64,000 bases of DNA from Pedobacter nyackensis (GTDB taxonomy: Bacteria > Bacteroidota > Bacteroidia > Sphingobacteriales > Sphingobacteriaceae): contig NZ_FWYB01000014.1 in the NCBI RefSeq assembly GCF_900176505.1, positions 91,925-155,924 of the forward strand, given 5' to 3'. This document shows, in pieces, positions 9,704 to 17,046 of this stretch. Each line of letters opens with the position of its first letter. Within the stretch, counting starts at the first letter, position 1. Both the position numbers and the translations under genes were made by a program. The notes beneath the pieces were generated by a model. That model had not been told where the DNA came from. It did not search any database and saw only the letters and a list, made by a program, of their open reading frames with translations.

Positions 9704-11881
9704 ATGAACGCATTAAAACTGTTTCCTTTTTTGTTGTTATGCCCCTTTGGCATTTTTGCTCAAAATTACAATCATGAAATCAACCCGGTTGAGCTGTTTA
9801 AAAACACCTGGACAAAACGCCCTGCACGTATTCCGAATGATGTTTCGATTGATGCTCCACTGATGGGAAATGGCGATGTGACTATGAGTGTCGGATATAA
9901 AAATAATTGTTTGCGCTACTACGTGTCAAAAAATGATTTTTGGCGATTACGTTCACAATCCGACAACCTATCTGGGCCACGCGTAGCAGGCTTTGTGGAT
10001 ATTAATATTGAAGGTTTGAATGATGCAGGTTTTACCGCCCAGCAGATGATAAAAAACGGCGTTACTACTTGTTTGTTAAATAAAGACACACAACAGATAG
10101 CAGCAAAATCATGGGTATCAGCAACAGAAAATCTGATATTTATTGAGCTGAAAGCGATTCATAAAGCGACAAAAGTTTCTATTCATTTAACCAGTCCTGA
10201 GAATCCTCAAGCCAACTTAAAAAGCGGGAAGACAAATAATATTTATTGGTTTACCCGTGCCTTTACGGATAGTGTAGATATTGCCTCCGAAGTAGCACTA
10301 GCGCTAAAAACAATCAACTTTAAAGATACAATTACACTGAATCCAGGTAAAAAAGTACTTATTGCTGTTGCAGTTGAAAGTAAGTTCAAAAATAAAGAAC
10401 CCCTGAAATATGTATTAAACCGCATTAAAAAAGTCGACGAGAGTTCGGTTTCAACAATAATGGAGCAACACAATAAATGGTGGAATACCTACTGGAACAA
10501 ATCTTCTGTAATTATTGAAGATAGCATTTTAATGAAAGCTTATTATGAGGGACTATACACGATGGCTGCCTGTAGTCGTGATCCAAAATTTCCTCCCGGA
10601 ATATTCGGATGGACAACCTCAGATAGACCAGCCTGGAATGGAGATTATCATCTGAATTATAATTTCCAAGCTCCGTTTTATGCTATGTGTTCTTCCAACC
10701 GTCTGGAACAAACCATTCCGCACGACGCTCCGCTTCTTGATTTTATACCAAGGGGTGAATGGTATGCTAAAAATATTACACATACCCGGGGGATTTTATA
10801 TCCCGTAGGTATTGGACCCATGGGTATTGAAGTCACCAAAAACCATCCTTTATTTCTAAATTCTAAAAATGCAGAACAAGAAGGCTTATTTTTTGGGCAA
10901 CGCTCCAATGCCGCTTACGGGCTATTAAATATGGCTCAGTATTGGCGTTGTACCTACGACGATCATTACGGTAAAAAGATATATCCCTATGCACTGGCCG
11001 TGGTAAATTTCTGGGAGGATTACTTAAAATTTGAAAATGGAAGATATGTTATTTATGGCGACGCTATCCATGAAGGTTCAGGAAATGATAAAAATCCAAT
11101 TTTATCCTTAGGGCTTATTAGAAATACGTTTGACTTGATCCTTGACTTGAGTACAACGCTAAAAATAGATAAGAACAGGCAAGATAAATGGAGAGATATT
11201 TTAAGCAAACTCAGCGATTTCCCTGTTCAGACCCGGAATGGTAAGAAAGTATTTAGATATACAGAAGAGGGAACTGCCTGGTGGAATGACAATGGATTAG
11301 GCATTCAACATATTTACCCTGCGAATGCGATCACGCTCGACAGCAAGGAAGAACTACTGACTATTGCCCGTAATACTATTGGTGAAATGCAACGTTGGAA
11401 TGATTCGAATACCAGCAGCAGTTTTTTTACCGCAGCGATCAGGGTTGGATATGATCCTGCTGTTGTTTTAAATGAATTACATAAATATGCTTTGAGGACT
11501 TATCCGAATGGCTTTCAACTTAACAATCCCCATGGGATCGAAAACAGTTGTACCGTCACTAATGCAATCAATGAAATGCTTTGCATGAGTGTTGGTAATC
11601 ACATTCGATTGTTTAGTGGTTTTCCAAAAACGAACAATGCAAGCTTTAAAAACATAAGGGCCTGGGGAGGCTTCCTGGTTTCAGCAAGCTTAAAAAAAGA
11701 AGTTGTCTCTGATGTTAAAATCTTAAGTGAAAAAGGAAGACTTTGCAATATAACTAATCCATGGCCGGGTAAAAAAGTGCTTTTAGTACGGAATGGAAAA
11801 AAGGCTGAAACAATTGAAGGCGATAAAATTTCTTTTAAAACAGCCATAAATGAAACTGTAGAACTGGAGAGATATCTTTAA
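9704..11881 (+). CDS. Secreted glycoside hydrolase, GH95-like (alpha-L-fucosidase/galactosidase type)
   Basis: The product is 725 residues with an N-terminal signal peptide ending in FGIFAQ. An N-terminal beta-sandwich (about 25-260) precedes an (alpha/alpha)6 barrel (about 270-640) and a small C-terminal beta domain. The barrel contains WNGDYHLNYN near residues 309-318, whose Asn-x-Asn matches the asparagine pair that activates water in GH95. It also has an Asp/Glu-containing segment (GDAIHEGSG, about 452-460) where GH95 has its general acid. NGIENSCTVTNAINEML near 610 matches the usual C-terminal barrel region. GH95 removes alpha-1,2-L-fucose or alpha-L-galactose from glycans. Assignment to a GH95-related family is confident, but exact specificity is not. 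The gene stands alone and converges on DoxX with a shared hairpin at the stop codons. Confidence 0.65.
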   Translation: MNALKLFPFLLLCPFGIFAQNYNHEINPVELFKNTWTKRPARIPNDVSIDAPLMGNGDVTMSVGYKNNCLRYYVSKNDFWRLRSQSDNLSGPRVAGFVDINIEGLNDAGFTAQQMIKNGVTTCLLNKDTQQIAAKSWVSATENLIFIELKAIHKATKVSIHLTSPENPQANLKSGKTNNIYWFTRAFTDSVDIASEVALALKTINFKDTITLNPGKKVLIAVAVESKFKNKEPLKYVLNRIKKVDESSVSTIMEQHNKWWNTYWNKSSVIIEDSILMKAYYEGLYTMAACSRDPKFPPGIFGWTTSDRPAWNGDYHLNYNFQAPFYAMCSSNRLEQTIPHDAPLLDFIPRGEWYAKNITHTRGILYPVGIGPMGIEVTKNHPLFLNSKNAEQEGLFFGQRSNAAYGLLNMAQYWRCTYDDHYGKKIYPYALAVVNFWEDYLKFENGRYVIYGDAIHEGSGNDKNPILSLGLIRNTFDLILDLSTTLKIDKNRQDKWRDILSKLSDFPVQTRNGKKVFRYTEEGTAWWNDNGLGIQHIYPANAITLDSKEELLTIARNTIGEMQRWNDSNTSSSFFTAAIRVGYDPAVVLNELHKYALRTYPNGFQLNNPHGIENSCTVTNAINEMLCMSVGNHIRLFSGFPKTNNASFKNIRAWGGFLVSASLKKEVVSDVKILSEKGRLCNITNPWPGKKVLLVRNGKKAETIEGDKISFKTAINETVELERYL

Positions 11882-11913
11882 ATCATTCATCTTTATAAAG
11901 ATGAATGATTTAA
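11878..11913. terminator. Bidirectional terminator between GH95-like and DoxX genes
   Basis: A perfect 17-bp inverted repeat (taaatcattcatcttt / aaagatgaatgattta, 2-nt loop) includes the stop codon of the plus gene (11879-11881) and the last codons of the minus gene (from 11893). A-rich and T-rich flanks on both sides suit termination in both directions. Confidence 0.75.
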
Positions 11914-12282
11914 ATTGATTTTTCGATCCTCAGGTCTGAAATACCAAGATACAAAAGTCAGGATTAACAATAATATTGGCCCAAAAAAATCTTTAACACC
12001 ATCTCCATTAGCTACGTGAGAAAACACTGCACCCGACATGGCAAAAAAGAAACCAGCATAAGCCCATTCCTTTAGTATAGGAAATTTAGGGATTAGCACT
12101 GCCACAACTCCCAATATTTTCCAAACACCCAATATGGTTAAAAAATAGAGCGGATAACCCAAATTTGTCATCATATCTACTTCCTCTTTCAATTTTAACA
12201 ATTGCACTATTCCAGTTGATAGCATTCCTAATGCCAGCCAGATTGTAGCAATCCAATAGATAATTTTATTTCTCTTTGTCAT
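11893..12282 (-). CDS. DoxX-like small membrane protein
   Basis: The product is 129 residues with four hydrophobic helices, near 8-27, 46-65, 72-90 and 96-114. It matches the DoxX/DoxX_2 family by length, helix layout and the GxxKILGVVAVLIP segment in helix 2. DoxX-like proteins of this kind have no firmly established biochemical role; links to quinone or thiosulfate chemistry apply only to some members. It is the last gene of a three-gene operon, 5 bp after an SRPBCC gene and controlled by the ArsR gene at its head. This gene set recurs widely in Bacteroidota. Confidence 0.8.
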   Translation of the reverse strand: MTKRNKIIYWIATIWLALGMLSTGIVQLLKLKEEVDMMTNLGYPLYFLTILGVWKILGVVAVLIPKFPILKEWAYAGFFFAMSGAVFSHVANGDGVKDFFGPILLLILTFVSWYFRPEDRKINLNHSSL

Positions 12283-12287
12283 TTTTG

Positions 12288-12755
12288 TTATTTTAATTTG
12301 TTTACGATGTCTTGTAATCGGTTATGTGCCATATTGATTCCCTGAGCAAAAGGCAACTGCAACAACTGGTCTCTAAGTGCGATTGATCTATATACAATAT
12401 GCATACTGAGTTTACTTCTATCGTCACTAAGCTTTTCAAATTCCAGAAACTCGATCTGGGCGTCAAAAGGCGCATTCTCCATTTCAAAAGTTCGTACGAT
12501 TTTACGATTTGGAACAAAATCATGGATTACTCCATTGGCCCGAAATACTACATTTCCTTTAGGGTCGGTTGTTTCAAATTGGTAACCACCATACTTCTCA
12601 TTTTCAAGCTTCAACACTTTAGTGCTCATCCATTGCTCAACAATTTCAGGCTCTACATATGCTTTAAACAATAACTCCAATGGCAAGTCAAATTCCCTGG
12701 TTATCAAAATTTCCTGTTTGCCATCTTCGGCATTGATTTTTGTTTTACGTTCCAT
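12288..12755 (-). CDS. SRPBCC (AHSA1-type) domain protein
   Basis: The product is a 155-residue soluble single-domain protein. It starts with ITREFDLPLELLFKAYVEPEIVEQWM, the hallmark start of AHSA1/START-like SRPBCC proteins: a beta-strand, a helix with W, then the curved sheet. Motifs F(R)ANGVIHDF and TFEMEN lie in the middle, and a C-terminal amphipathic helix (GINMAHNRLQDIVNKL) closes the ligand cavity. The likely role is binding a small hydrophobic ligand; no catalytic residues can be assigned. It is separated from the ArsR gene by 6 bp and from DoxX by 5 bp, so the three are co-transcribed. Confidence 0.85.
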   Translation of the reverse strand: MERKTKINAEDGKQEILITREFDLPLELLFKAYVEPEIVEQWMSTKVLKLENEKYGGYQFETTDPKGNVVFRANGVIHDFVPNRKIVRTFEMENAPFDAQIEFLEFEKLSDDRSKLSMHIVYRSIALRDQLLQLPFAQGINMAHNRLQDIVNKLK

Positions 12756-12761
12756 ACTATG

Positions 12762-13085
12762 CTATTTTTTTGGTGTGTAGTTTTTCATGATGGTTTCCAA
12801 TTTATTAAATCTATCATCCCACATTTCGCGGAATGGTTCGATAAAGTCAGCTACGTCTTTCATTTTTTTTGCATTAATGTAATAGTAAATCTCTCTGCCC
12901 TCTTGCTTCTGTTCGAGTAAATCACAGGCTGTGAGTATTTGCAGGTGTTTTGAAACGGTCGGTCTTGCAGTGTCAAAGTTTGCAGCTATTGCACCTGCAG
13001 TCATGGATTGCGAAGCGACCAACAGAAGTATAGCCCTTCTTGTTGGATCTGCTATGGCTTGAAATACATCTCGTCTTAAATTCAT
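12762..13085 (-). CDS. ArsR-family winged-helix repressor
   Basis: The product is 107 residues. The family start (RRDVFQAIADPTRRAILLLV) leads into a winged helix with recognition helix TARPTVSKHLQILTACDLL (residues 38-56) and the wing EGREIYYYI. The ELCVCDL-type metal site of arsenic/cadmium sensors is absent, so it probably senses something other than those metals. That is typical of the ArsR genes placed before SRPBCC/AHSA1 genes. It heads the ArsR-SRPBCC-DoxX operon. Two 16-bp dyad sites flank its promoter core, which implies autoregulation. The leader is very short. Confidence 0.85.
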   Translation of the reverse strand: MNLRRDVFQAIADPTRRAILLLVASQSMTAGAIAANFDTARPTVSKHLQILTACDLLEQKQEGREIYYYINAKKMKDVADFIEPFREMWDDRFNKLETIMKNYTPKK

Positions 13086-13088
13086 CGT

Positions 13089-13135
13089 GTAGCTATTTGA
13101 CTACAAATATATACGTAGTCATTTAACTACACAAA
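13089..13135 (-). promoter_or_regulatory. ArsR operon promoter with two dyad operators
   Basis: The minus strand reads TTTG (13135-13132), 20 nt, TATATTTG (13111-13104), a near-ideal Bacteroidota promoter. Two related 16-bp dyads, GTAGTCATTTAACTAC (13115-13130) and GTAGCTATTTGACTAC (13089-13104), have starts 26 bp apart. They occupy the spacer and the start-site region. A repressor dimer on each would block RNA polymerase. The start codon (13085) lies only 18 nt past the TTTG, so the mRNA is nearly leaderless. Confidence 0.75.
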
Positions 13136-13213
13136 TATTTCTTCATTTTTTTTTAATAGCCAGTTTTTGTGTCGTTAACCGTGGATAAGCGTCTCATTAA
13201 ACTACAAAACAAA

Positions 13214-13235
13214 AGCCTTAGATCTCTCTAAGGCT
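13214..13235 (-). terminator. Hairpin terminator after the second SRPBCC gene
   Basis: A perfect 9-bp stem (agccttaga / tctaaggct, loop tctc) lies just downstream of the minus-strand SRPBCC gene. It belongs to the AGCCTTAGA family of hairpins also found at 34524, 39995 and 59003. The A-run on the plus side gives a U-run in the minus transcript. Confidence 0.7.
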
Positions 13236-13263
13236 CCTTGCTGTGCACAACTCTACTCTCGCA

Positions 13264-13710
13264 CTAGTTCCAATTGTCTATTTTGACATCAATTGGATCA
13301 GGAGTACCTTTTCCCGTTTCCATAAGAGACTTTAGGCTCATCAGAAATATTGCCCATTTGGTACTGCAATGATGCATAAACTCTACTGGTTCCTTCCAGT
13401 TCAGGTGCTTGAAAAGCACGATAACGTAATCGCCATCTTGCTTCAGTTCCCAATCGATGGTTGTACCCATCCACTCTTCTGGTCCTTCTGCCACCTCCCA
13501 TACCACATGGGTAGGCGCATTAAGTTCGGAAACTTTCATATCGAAACCTCCCGCTCCAAAGCGAAACTTGATGATATCGCCAACTTGATTACCTTCTCCC
13601 TCAGTGTTGCTTGTCCACCAGCCGGCAAGACCATCTTTGGTAGTCAATGCCTGATAAACATCCTCTAGAGATGCCGATTTGATTCCAATTCTATGCAAGA
13701 TATCTGCCAT
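13264..13710 (-). CDS. SRPBCC (AHSA1/polyketide-cyclase-like) protein
   Basis: The product is a 148-residue soluble protein. The opening ADILHRIGIKSASLEDVYQALTTKDGLAGWWT is the classic AHSA1-like entry strand, helix and tryptophans. FRFGAGGFDMKV and TTIDWEL form the central sheet, and a long C-terminal helix follows. It probably binds a small hydrophobic ligand; function is unproven. It is the second SRPBCC gene within 1 kb but shows only family-level likeness to the first, and it has its own promoter region and terminator. An AGGAGGA Shine-Dalgarno match at 13718-13724 sits 7 nt from the ATG. Such strong sites are uncommon in Bacteroidota, and this one supports the chosen start. It is divergent from the GlxA-type regulator. 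Confidence 0.85.
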   Translation of the reverse strand: MADILHRIGIKSASLEDVYQALTTKDGLAGWWTSNTEGEGNQVGDIIKFRFGAGGFDMKVSELNAPTHVVWEVAEGPEEWMGTTIDWELKQDGDYVIVLFKHLNWKEPVEFMHHCSTKWAIFLMSLKSLMETGKGTPDPIDVKIDNWN

Positions 13711-13844
13711 GATTAATTCCTCCTTTTTTTAAGTAAAAATAAGCCCCAAAAACTTGATATATAAGGTGTAAAATAGACATTATGATGGGTTGATTTGGAC
13801 AGTCAAGTTTTTTATATTCGTTAGAAAGAAACCATGAACCCGAC

Positions 13845-14840
13845 ATGATTAAACAGATGAAACACCTCACTATAGTTGTTCCGAATGGACAGAATAACCT
13901 AAGTAGCATTGTAGGCGCATATAAAATATTTACCAGGGCCAATGAATACTGGCTAAACACAGGAAAAAAGGAATTGTTTAAAATTCAACTAGCCGGTATT
14001 TCTAAAAGAGTAATTTTTTATGAAGGATTATTTACGGTAAAGCCGCACACTAATATTGCGGCAATTAACAAAACCGACCTCATTATTATCCCTTCATTAA
14101 ATCATAATTATCAGGAGGCTGTAAAAGGAAACAAATCACTGATTGACTGGATCGCGAACCAATATAAAGCAGGAGCTGAAGTTGCAAGTATATGCACCGG
14201 CGCGTTTTTACTGGCAACAACAGGATTGCTGGATGGTAAAAATTGCTCTACTCATTGGGCAGCAGCCGATAATTTCAGGATAATGTTTCCTAAGGTGAAT
14301 TTACATGCTGATCAACTTATTACCGATGAAAACGGAATTTATACGAACGGAGGGGCATATTCTTTCCTTAATCTAATGATTTATCTGGTAGAAAAATATT
14401 ACGACAGGCAAACAGCCGTCTTCTGCTCCAAAGTATTTCAGATCGAAATAGACAGGCAAAGCCAATCTGCCTTTACCATATTTACTGGCCAGAAGAAGCA
14501 CGATGACGAAATGGTAAAAAAGGCACAGGCCTATATCGAAAGCAAACTCGATGAAAAAATATCTATTGAACATTTGTCGTCCCATTTTTCTGTTGGCAGA
14601 AGGAATTTTGACAGAAGGTTTATCAAGGCTACAGGAAATACACCGATTGAATATACACAACGCGTAAAAATTGAATCGGCCAAGAAAGCTTTTGAAACCA
14701 GTCGAAAAACAATTAGTGAAGTAATGTATGCAGTAGGGTATTCGGACCTCAAAGCATTTCGGGAGGTTTTTAGAAAAATTACCGGGTTATCGCCATTAGA
14801 ATATCGGCAAAAGTATAATAAAGAAGCGATAATTTCATAG
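13845..14840 (+). CDS. GlxA-family transcriptional regulator (DJ-1/PfpI domain + AraC HTH)
   Basis: The product is 331 residues. Residues 5-200 form a DJ-1/PfpI (class I amidotransferase-like) domain with the elbow cysteine C117 in VASICTGAFLLATTGLLDGK and the nearby STHW. Residues 225-325 form an AraC-type double helix-turn-helix (IEHLSSHFSVGRRNFDRRF, then ISEVMYAVGYSDLKAFREVFRKITGLSPLEYR). Members are cytosolic DNA-binding regulators; the DJ-1 domain probably senses a metabolite or is a non-enzymatic effector domain. A second in-frame ATG lies four codons downstream. It is divergent from the SRPBCC gene, with 134 bp between, which may be its target. It converges on PUL1. Confidence 0.85.
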   Translation: MIKQMKHLTIVVPNGQNNLSSIVGAYKIFTRANEYWLNTGKKELFKIQLAGISKRVIFYEGLFTVKPHTNIAAINKTDLIIIPSLNHNYQEAVKGNKSLIDWIANQYKAGAEVASICTGAFLLATTGLLDGKNCSTHWAAADNFRIMFPKVNLHADQLITDENGIYTNGGAYSFLNLMIYLVEKYYDRQTAVFCSKVFQIEIDRQSQSAFTIFTGQKKHDDEMVKKAQAYIESKLDEKISIEHLSSHFSVGRRNFDRRFIKATGNTPIEYTQRVKIESAKKAFETSRKTISEVMYAVGYSDLKAFREVFRKITGLSPLEYRQKYNKEAIIS

Positions 14841-14861
14841 GAGCGTTTGCGTTAAATGTAC

Positions 14862-15098
14862 CTATTCTATTGGCCAATCATCAGATCTAAAAGAGGATGC
14901 TGGGAGCCCACCTGTATTAAACAAATCTCCTATAACAAAATCCTTAAATGCATAACGTACAGCGACGGGCTTAACTACATTAGTACTGCTAACCATAATT
15001 CCATCTGCTGTAATTCTTGCTTTTGCCGGGTAGTGGTAAAAAGGCAAAAAATCATGAACACGTAGATTTTTATATTTTCTTTCATTAAGCGGACAGTT
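14862..15098 (-). pseudogene. C-terminal relic of a sialate O-acetylesterase gene
   Basis: The minus strand is open from just after an in-frame TAA (15099-15101) to a TAG at 14862-14864, about 78 codons, with no credible start. The sequence ITADGIMVSS..V..PVAVRYAF, then LFNTGGLPASSFRSDDWP, matches the conserved C-terminus of bacterial sialate O-acetylesterases (usually about 450-650 residues). The rest of the gene, including the SGNH catalytic part, is missing. The relic begins only 11 bp after the GH127-like stop codon. A deletion probably removed the 5' part when the GH127 gene and this one became adjacent. It implies that PUL1 once encoded an acetylesterase. A plus-strand frame here is only its shadow. 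Confidence 0.7.
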
Positions 15099-15109
15099 TT
15101 AATTGATTT

Positions 15110-17020
15110 TTATGGATGAAATGATCCGTTGCTTTTGGGATTAATTAATTGGGGCATCCATACTTTATAGAATGAGTTGTTATGACCATTCCCAGCCGAA
15201 GCATAGTCGCAGAGAGATATTGTTACTGGCCCTGCCGGAGTTTCCGTATAGGATTCAGGAATAAATCCAGCCTCAAAACGCATAAAATATTCAGTAGGAT
15301 TACCAGGTAATTCCTTTAGTGGGACATACCCTTGCTGATCAGTGACTGGTTCTAAAATAGCTTCGAGCCCAACACCTTCAAATCTGGAATCCCGAGCCAA
15401 TACAATTGGTCCGCGCATAATTGCAAAACTCCGGACTCCATTTCCACTTTCTATAAGCCGGCCACGCATATCCAATTCGAGTGAAATTTTATCTTCTCTT
15501 TTCCAAATGCGTTTTATCCTGATCAGCTCGCCGTTCTTTACATCAACAACATCCCCACCGTTTACAGTTAACTTATTCACTTTACTCCATTCAGGTATTC
15601 TAATACCAATTTCAAATGCTTCTGGCTTATCCATATCCAGTTCTACATTTATACTTCCCGACTTTGGGTAATCGGTAGACTGAATAACTTTGAGCCTTTG
15701 GCCTAAAGGGCTTTCCAGTTGATAAGTGCCCTGAACAAAAAAGTTTATTTGTAACCCCTCTCTTCTACCCATCACGATATGAAATGGGAAATTAAACAGT
15801 CCCCTTGGTCCGCTGGCCTCACAGCAATTCAGGTCCATACCACACTGCCCGCTACCCGGTAAACGCTGTCCATTCAATGGTGTATACTTTGCCCAAGCTG
15901 CCCCATTAGCACTCATAGAACCTAAAATAGCATTGTAATAAGTCCTTTCTGCTTCATCAGCATACCTACTTTCACCTGTCAACCGTAACAATTGGTTATT
16001 TAGTTTAAGCCAGGTAACCGACACGCAGGTCTCCTGGTAGTGATGTATTGGAAAAGCCTGTACCTCCTTTCCGCCGAACCACATTTCTGTTGAAGCGCCC
16101 GAACCGGCAATATTGATTTCCGTATTTCTGATATTTTCCCAGCTGTTTACGACCACCTGTTTGTAAGCATCATTACCTGTTAAGCGGTAAAGTTCAAGCA
16201 AGCCTTCATAGCAAGACATCATTTCATAAGCTTTTTGCCCTTGTTCTGCACTATACCAGTTTTTGGGTTTGGGGAAGCGTTCGCTTACTTTTATGATAGA
16301 CTTGCTTAACAATTGGGGGCCATCAGATCTTTCCCATTGTCTCACAATTTCTTTTGCAAAATCAAGATATTTCACATCATTGGTATAGCTATATAGCAAA
16401 CAAATCGGTTCAAGTACAGATGAGGCTGCCATTCCTTTGTAGTTCCCTTTAGTAACAATAATCCCTCCCTGCGCATTCAGTTCACTGATCAGATGATCGG
16501 CAATACGGATTGCACCAATAAGCATCTTTTTATCCCGGCTGAGGTCATAATACGCCAACAAACCCAACATACAGTACTTTCGTCCCCAAATATCCCATTG
16601 TTGTAAATGGTTTGCTTGCGCATAATTTCCAATATAACCATCGGCTGCCTGCGTAGCCAATAATCCAGTGGCGGCCTCGTCAAGCAGCTGTTTTAAGCCT
16701 GCATCTGGGTGATATTTGTAAGCAAGTATGGCCGAGGTAAACCATTTACCCCAAAACTCACTTTGCCAAAAAGTAGTCTCCGTTCTGTGCTCCAGCTTAA
16801 AAGGTTTAATCAGATCGTTAATATTCTGGACAAGAATACGATTCTCTAAAGAGCCATTTAACCTGTCGGCCACATAACCCTCCAAATGTAGTGCTGAAGG
16901 TGGCTGTAGCACGTCATTAACCTTCCATTTAGCATTGCTTTGTGCAACCAATGATCCCTGCGAAATCATAGCAAAAAGAAAGATTTGGCAGAATGCTATT
17001 TTGATAATCCAATTATTCAT
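15110..17020 (-). CDS. GH127-like beta-L-arabinofuranosidase (DUF1680)
   Basis: The product is 636 residues with a signal peptide ending LVAQS, so it is probably periplasmic. An (alpha/alpha)6 barrel (about 40-410) precedes beta-sandwich domains (about 420-620), as in the GH127/GH146 group. The zinc and catalytic cluster is visible: E330 and C332 in HYQETC, and C399-C400 in DLNCC. These correspond to the Glu/Cys and Cys-Cys set used by the Bifidobacterium enzyme HypBA1. The predicted reaction is release of beta-L-arabinofuranose from plant glycans or hydroxyproline-linked oligoarabinosides; other DUF1680 families (GH137-146 region) cut other furanosides, so specificity is open. It is the last intact gene of PUL1, 26 bp after the SGNH-GH99 gene and followed by the esterase relic. 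Confidence 0.8.
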   Translation of the reverse strand: MNNWIIKIAFCQIFLFAMISQGSLVAQSNAKWKVNDVLQPPSALHLEGYVADRLNGSLENRILVQNINDLIKPFKLEHRTETTFWQSEFWGKWFTSAILAYKYHPDAGLKQLLDEAATGLLATQAADGYIGNYAQANHLQQWDIWGRKYCMLGLLAYYDLSRDKKMLIGAIRIADHLISELNAQGGIIVTKGNYKGMAASSVLEPICLLYSYTNDVKYLDFAKEIVRQWERSDGPQLLSKSIIKVSERFPKPKNWYSAEQGQKAYEMMSCYEGLLELYRLTGNDAYKQVVVNSWENIRNTEINIAGSGASTEMWFGGKEVQAFPIHHYQETCVSVTWLKLNNQLLRLTGESRYADEAERTYYNAILGSMSANGAAWAKYTPLNGQRLPGSGQCGMDLNCCEASGPRGLFNFPFHIVMGRREGLQINFFVQGTYQLESPLGQRLKVIQSTDYPKSGSINVELDMDKPEAFEIGIRIPEWSKVNKLTVNGGDVVDVKNGELIRIKRIWKREDKISLELDMRGRLIESGNGVRSFAIMRGPIVLARDSRFEGVGLEAILEPVTDQQGYVPLKELPGNPTEYFMRFEAGFIPESYTETPAGPVTISLCDYASAGNGHNNSFYKVWMPQLINPKSNGSFHP

Positions 17021-17046
17021 AATCCAGACATTTAAGGATGTGCTTA

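Noticed and set aside
13798..13820. Promoter for the GlxA-type gene (TTTG...TATATTCG)
   Set aside because: Spacing is only 15 nt and the last box has a mismatch, so it was not scored as a feature.
14856..15065. Plus-strand 69-codon frame
   Set aside because: It is antisense to the esterase relic, whose protein-level match is far better.
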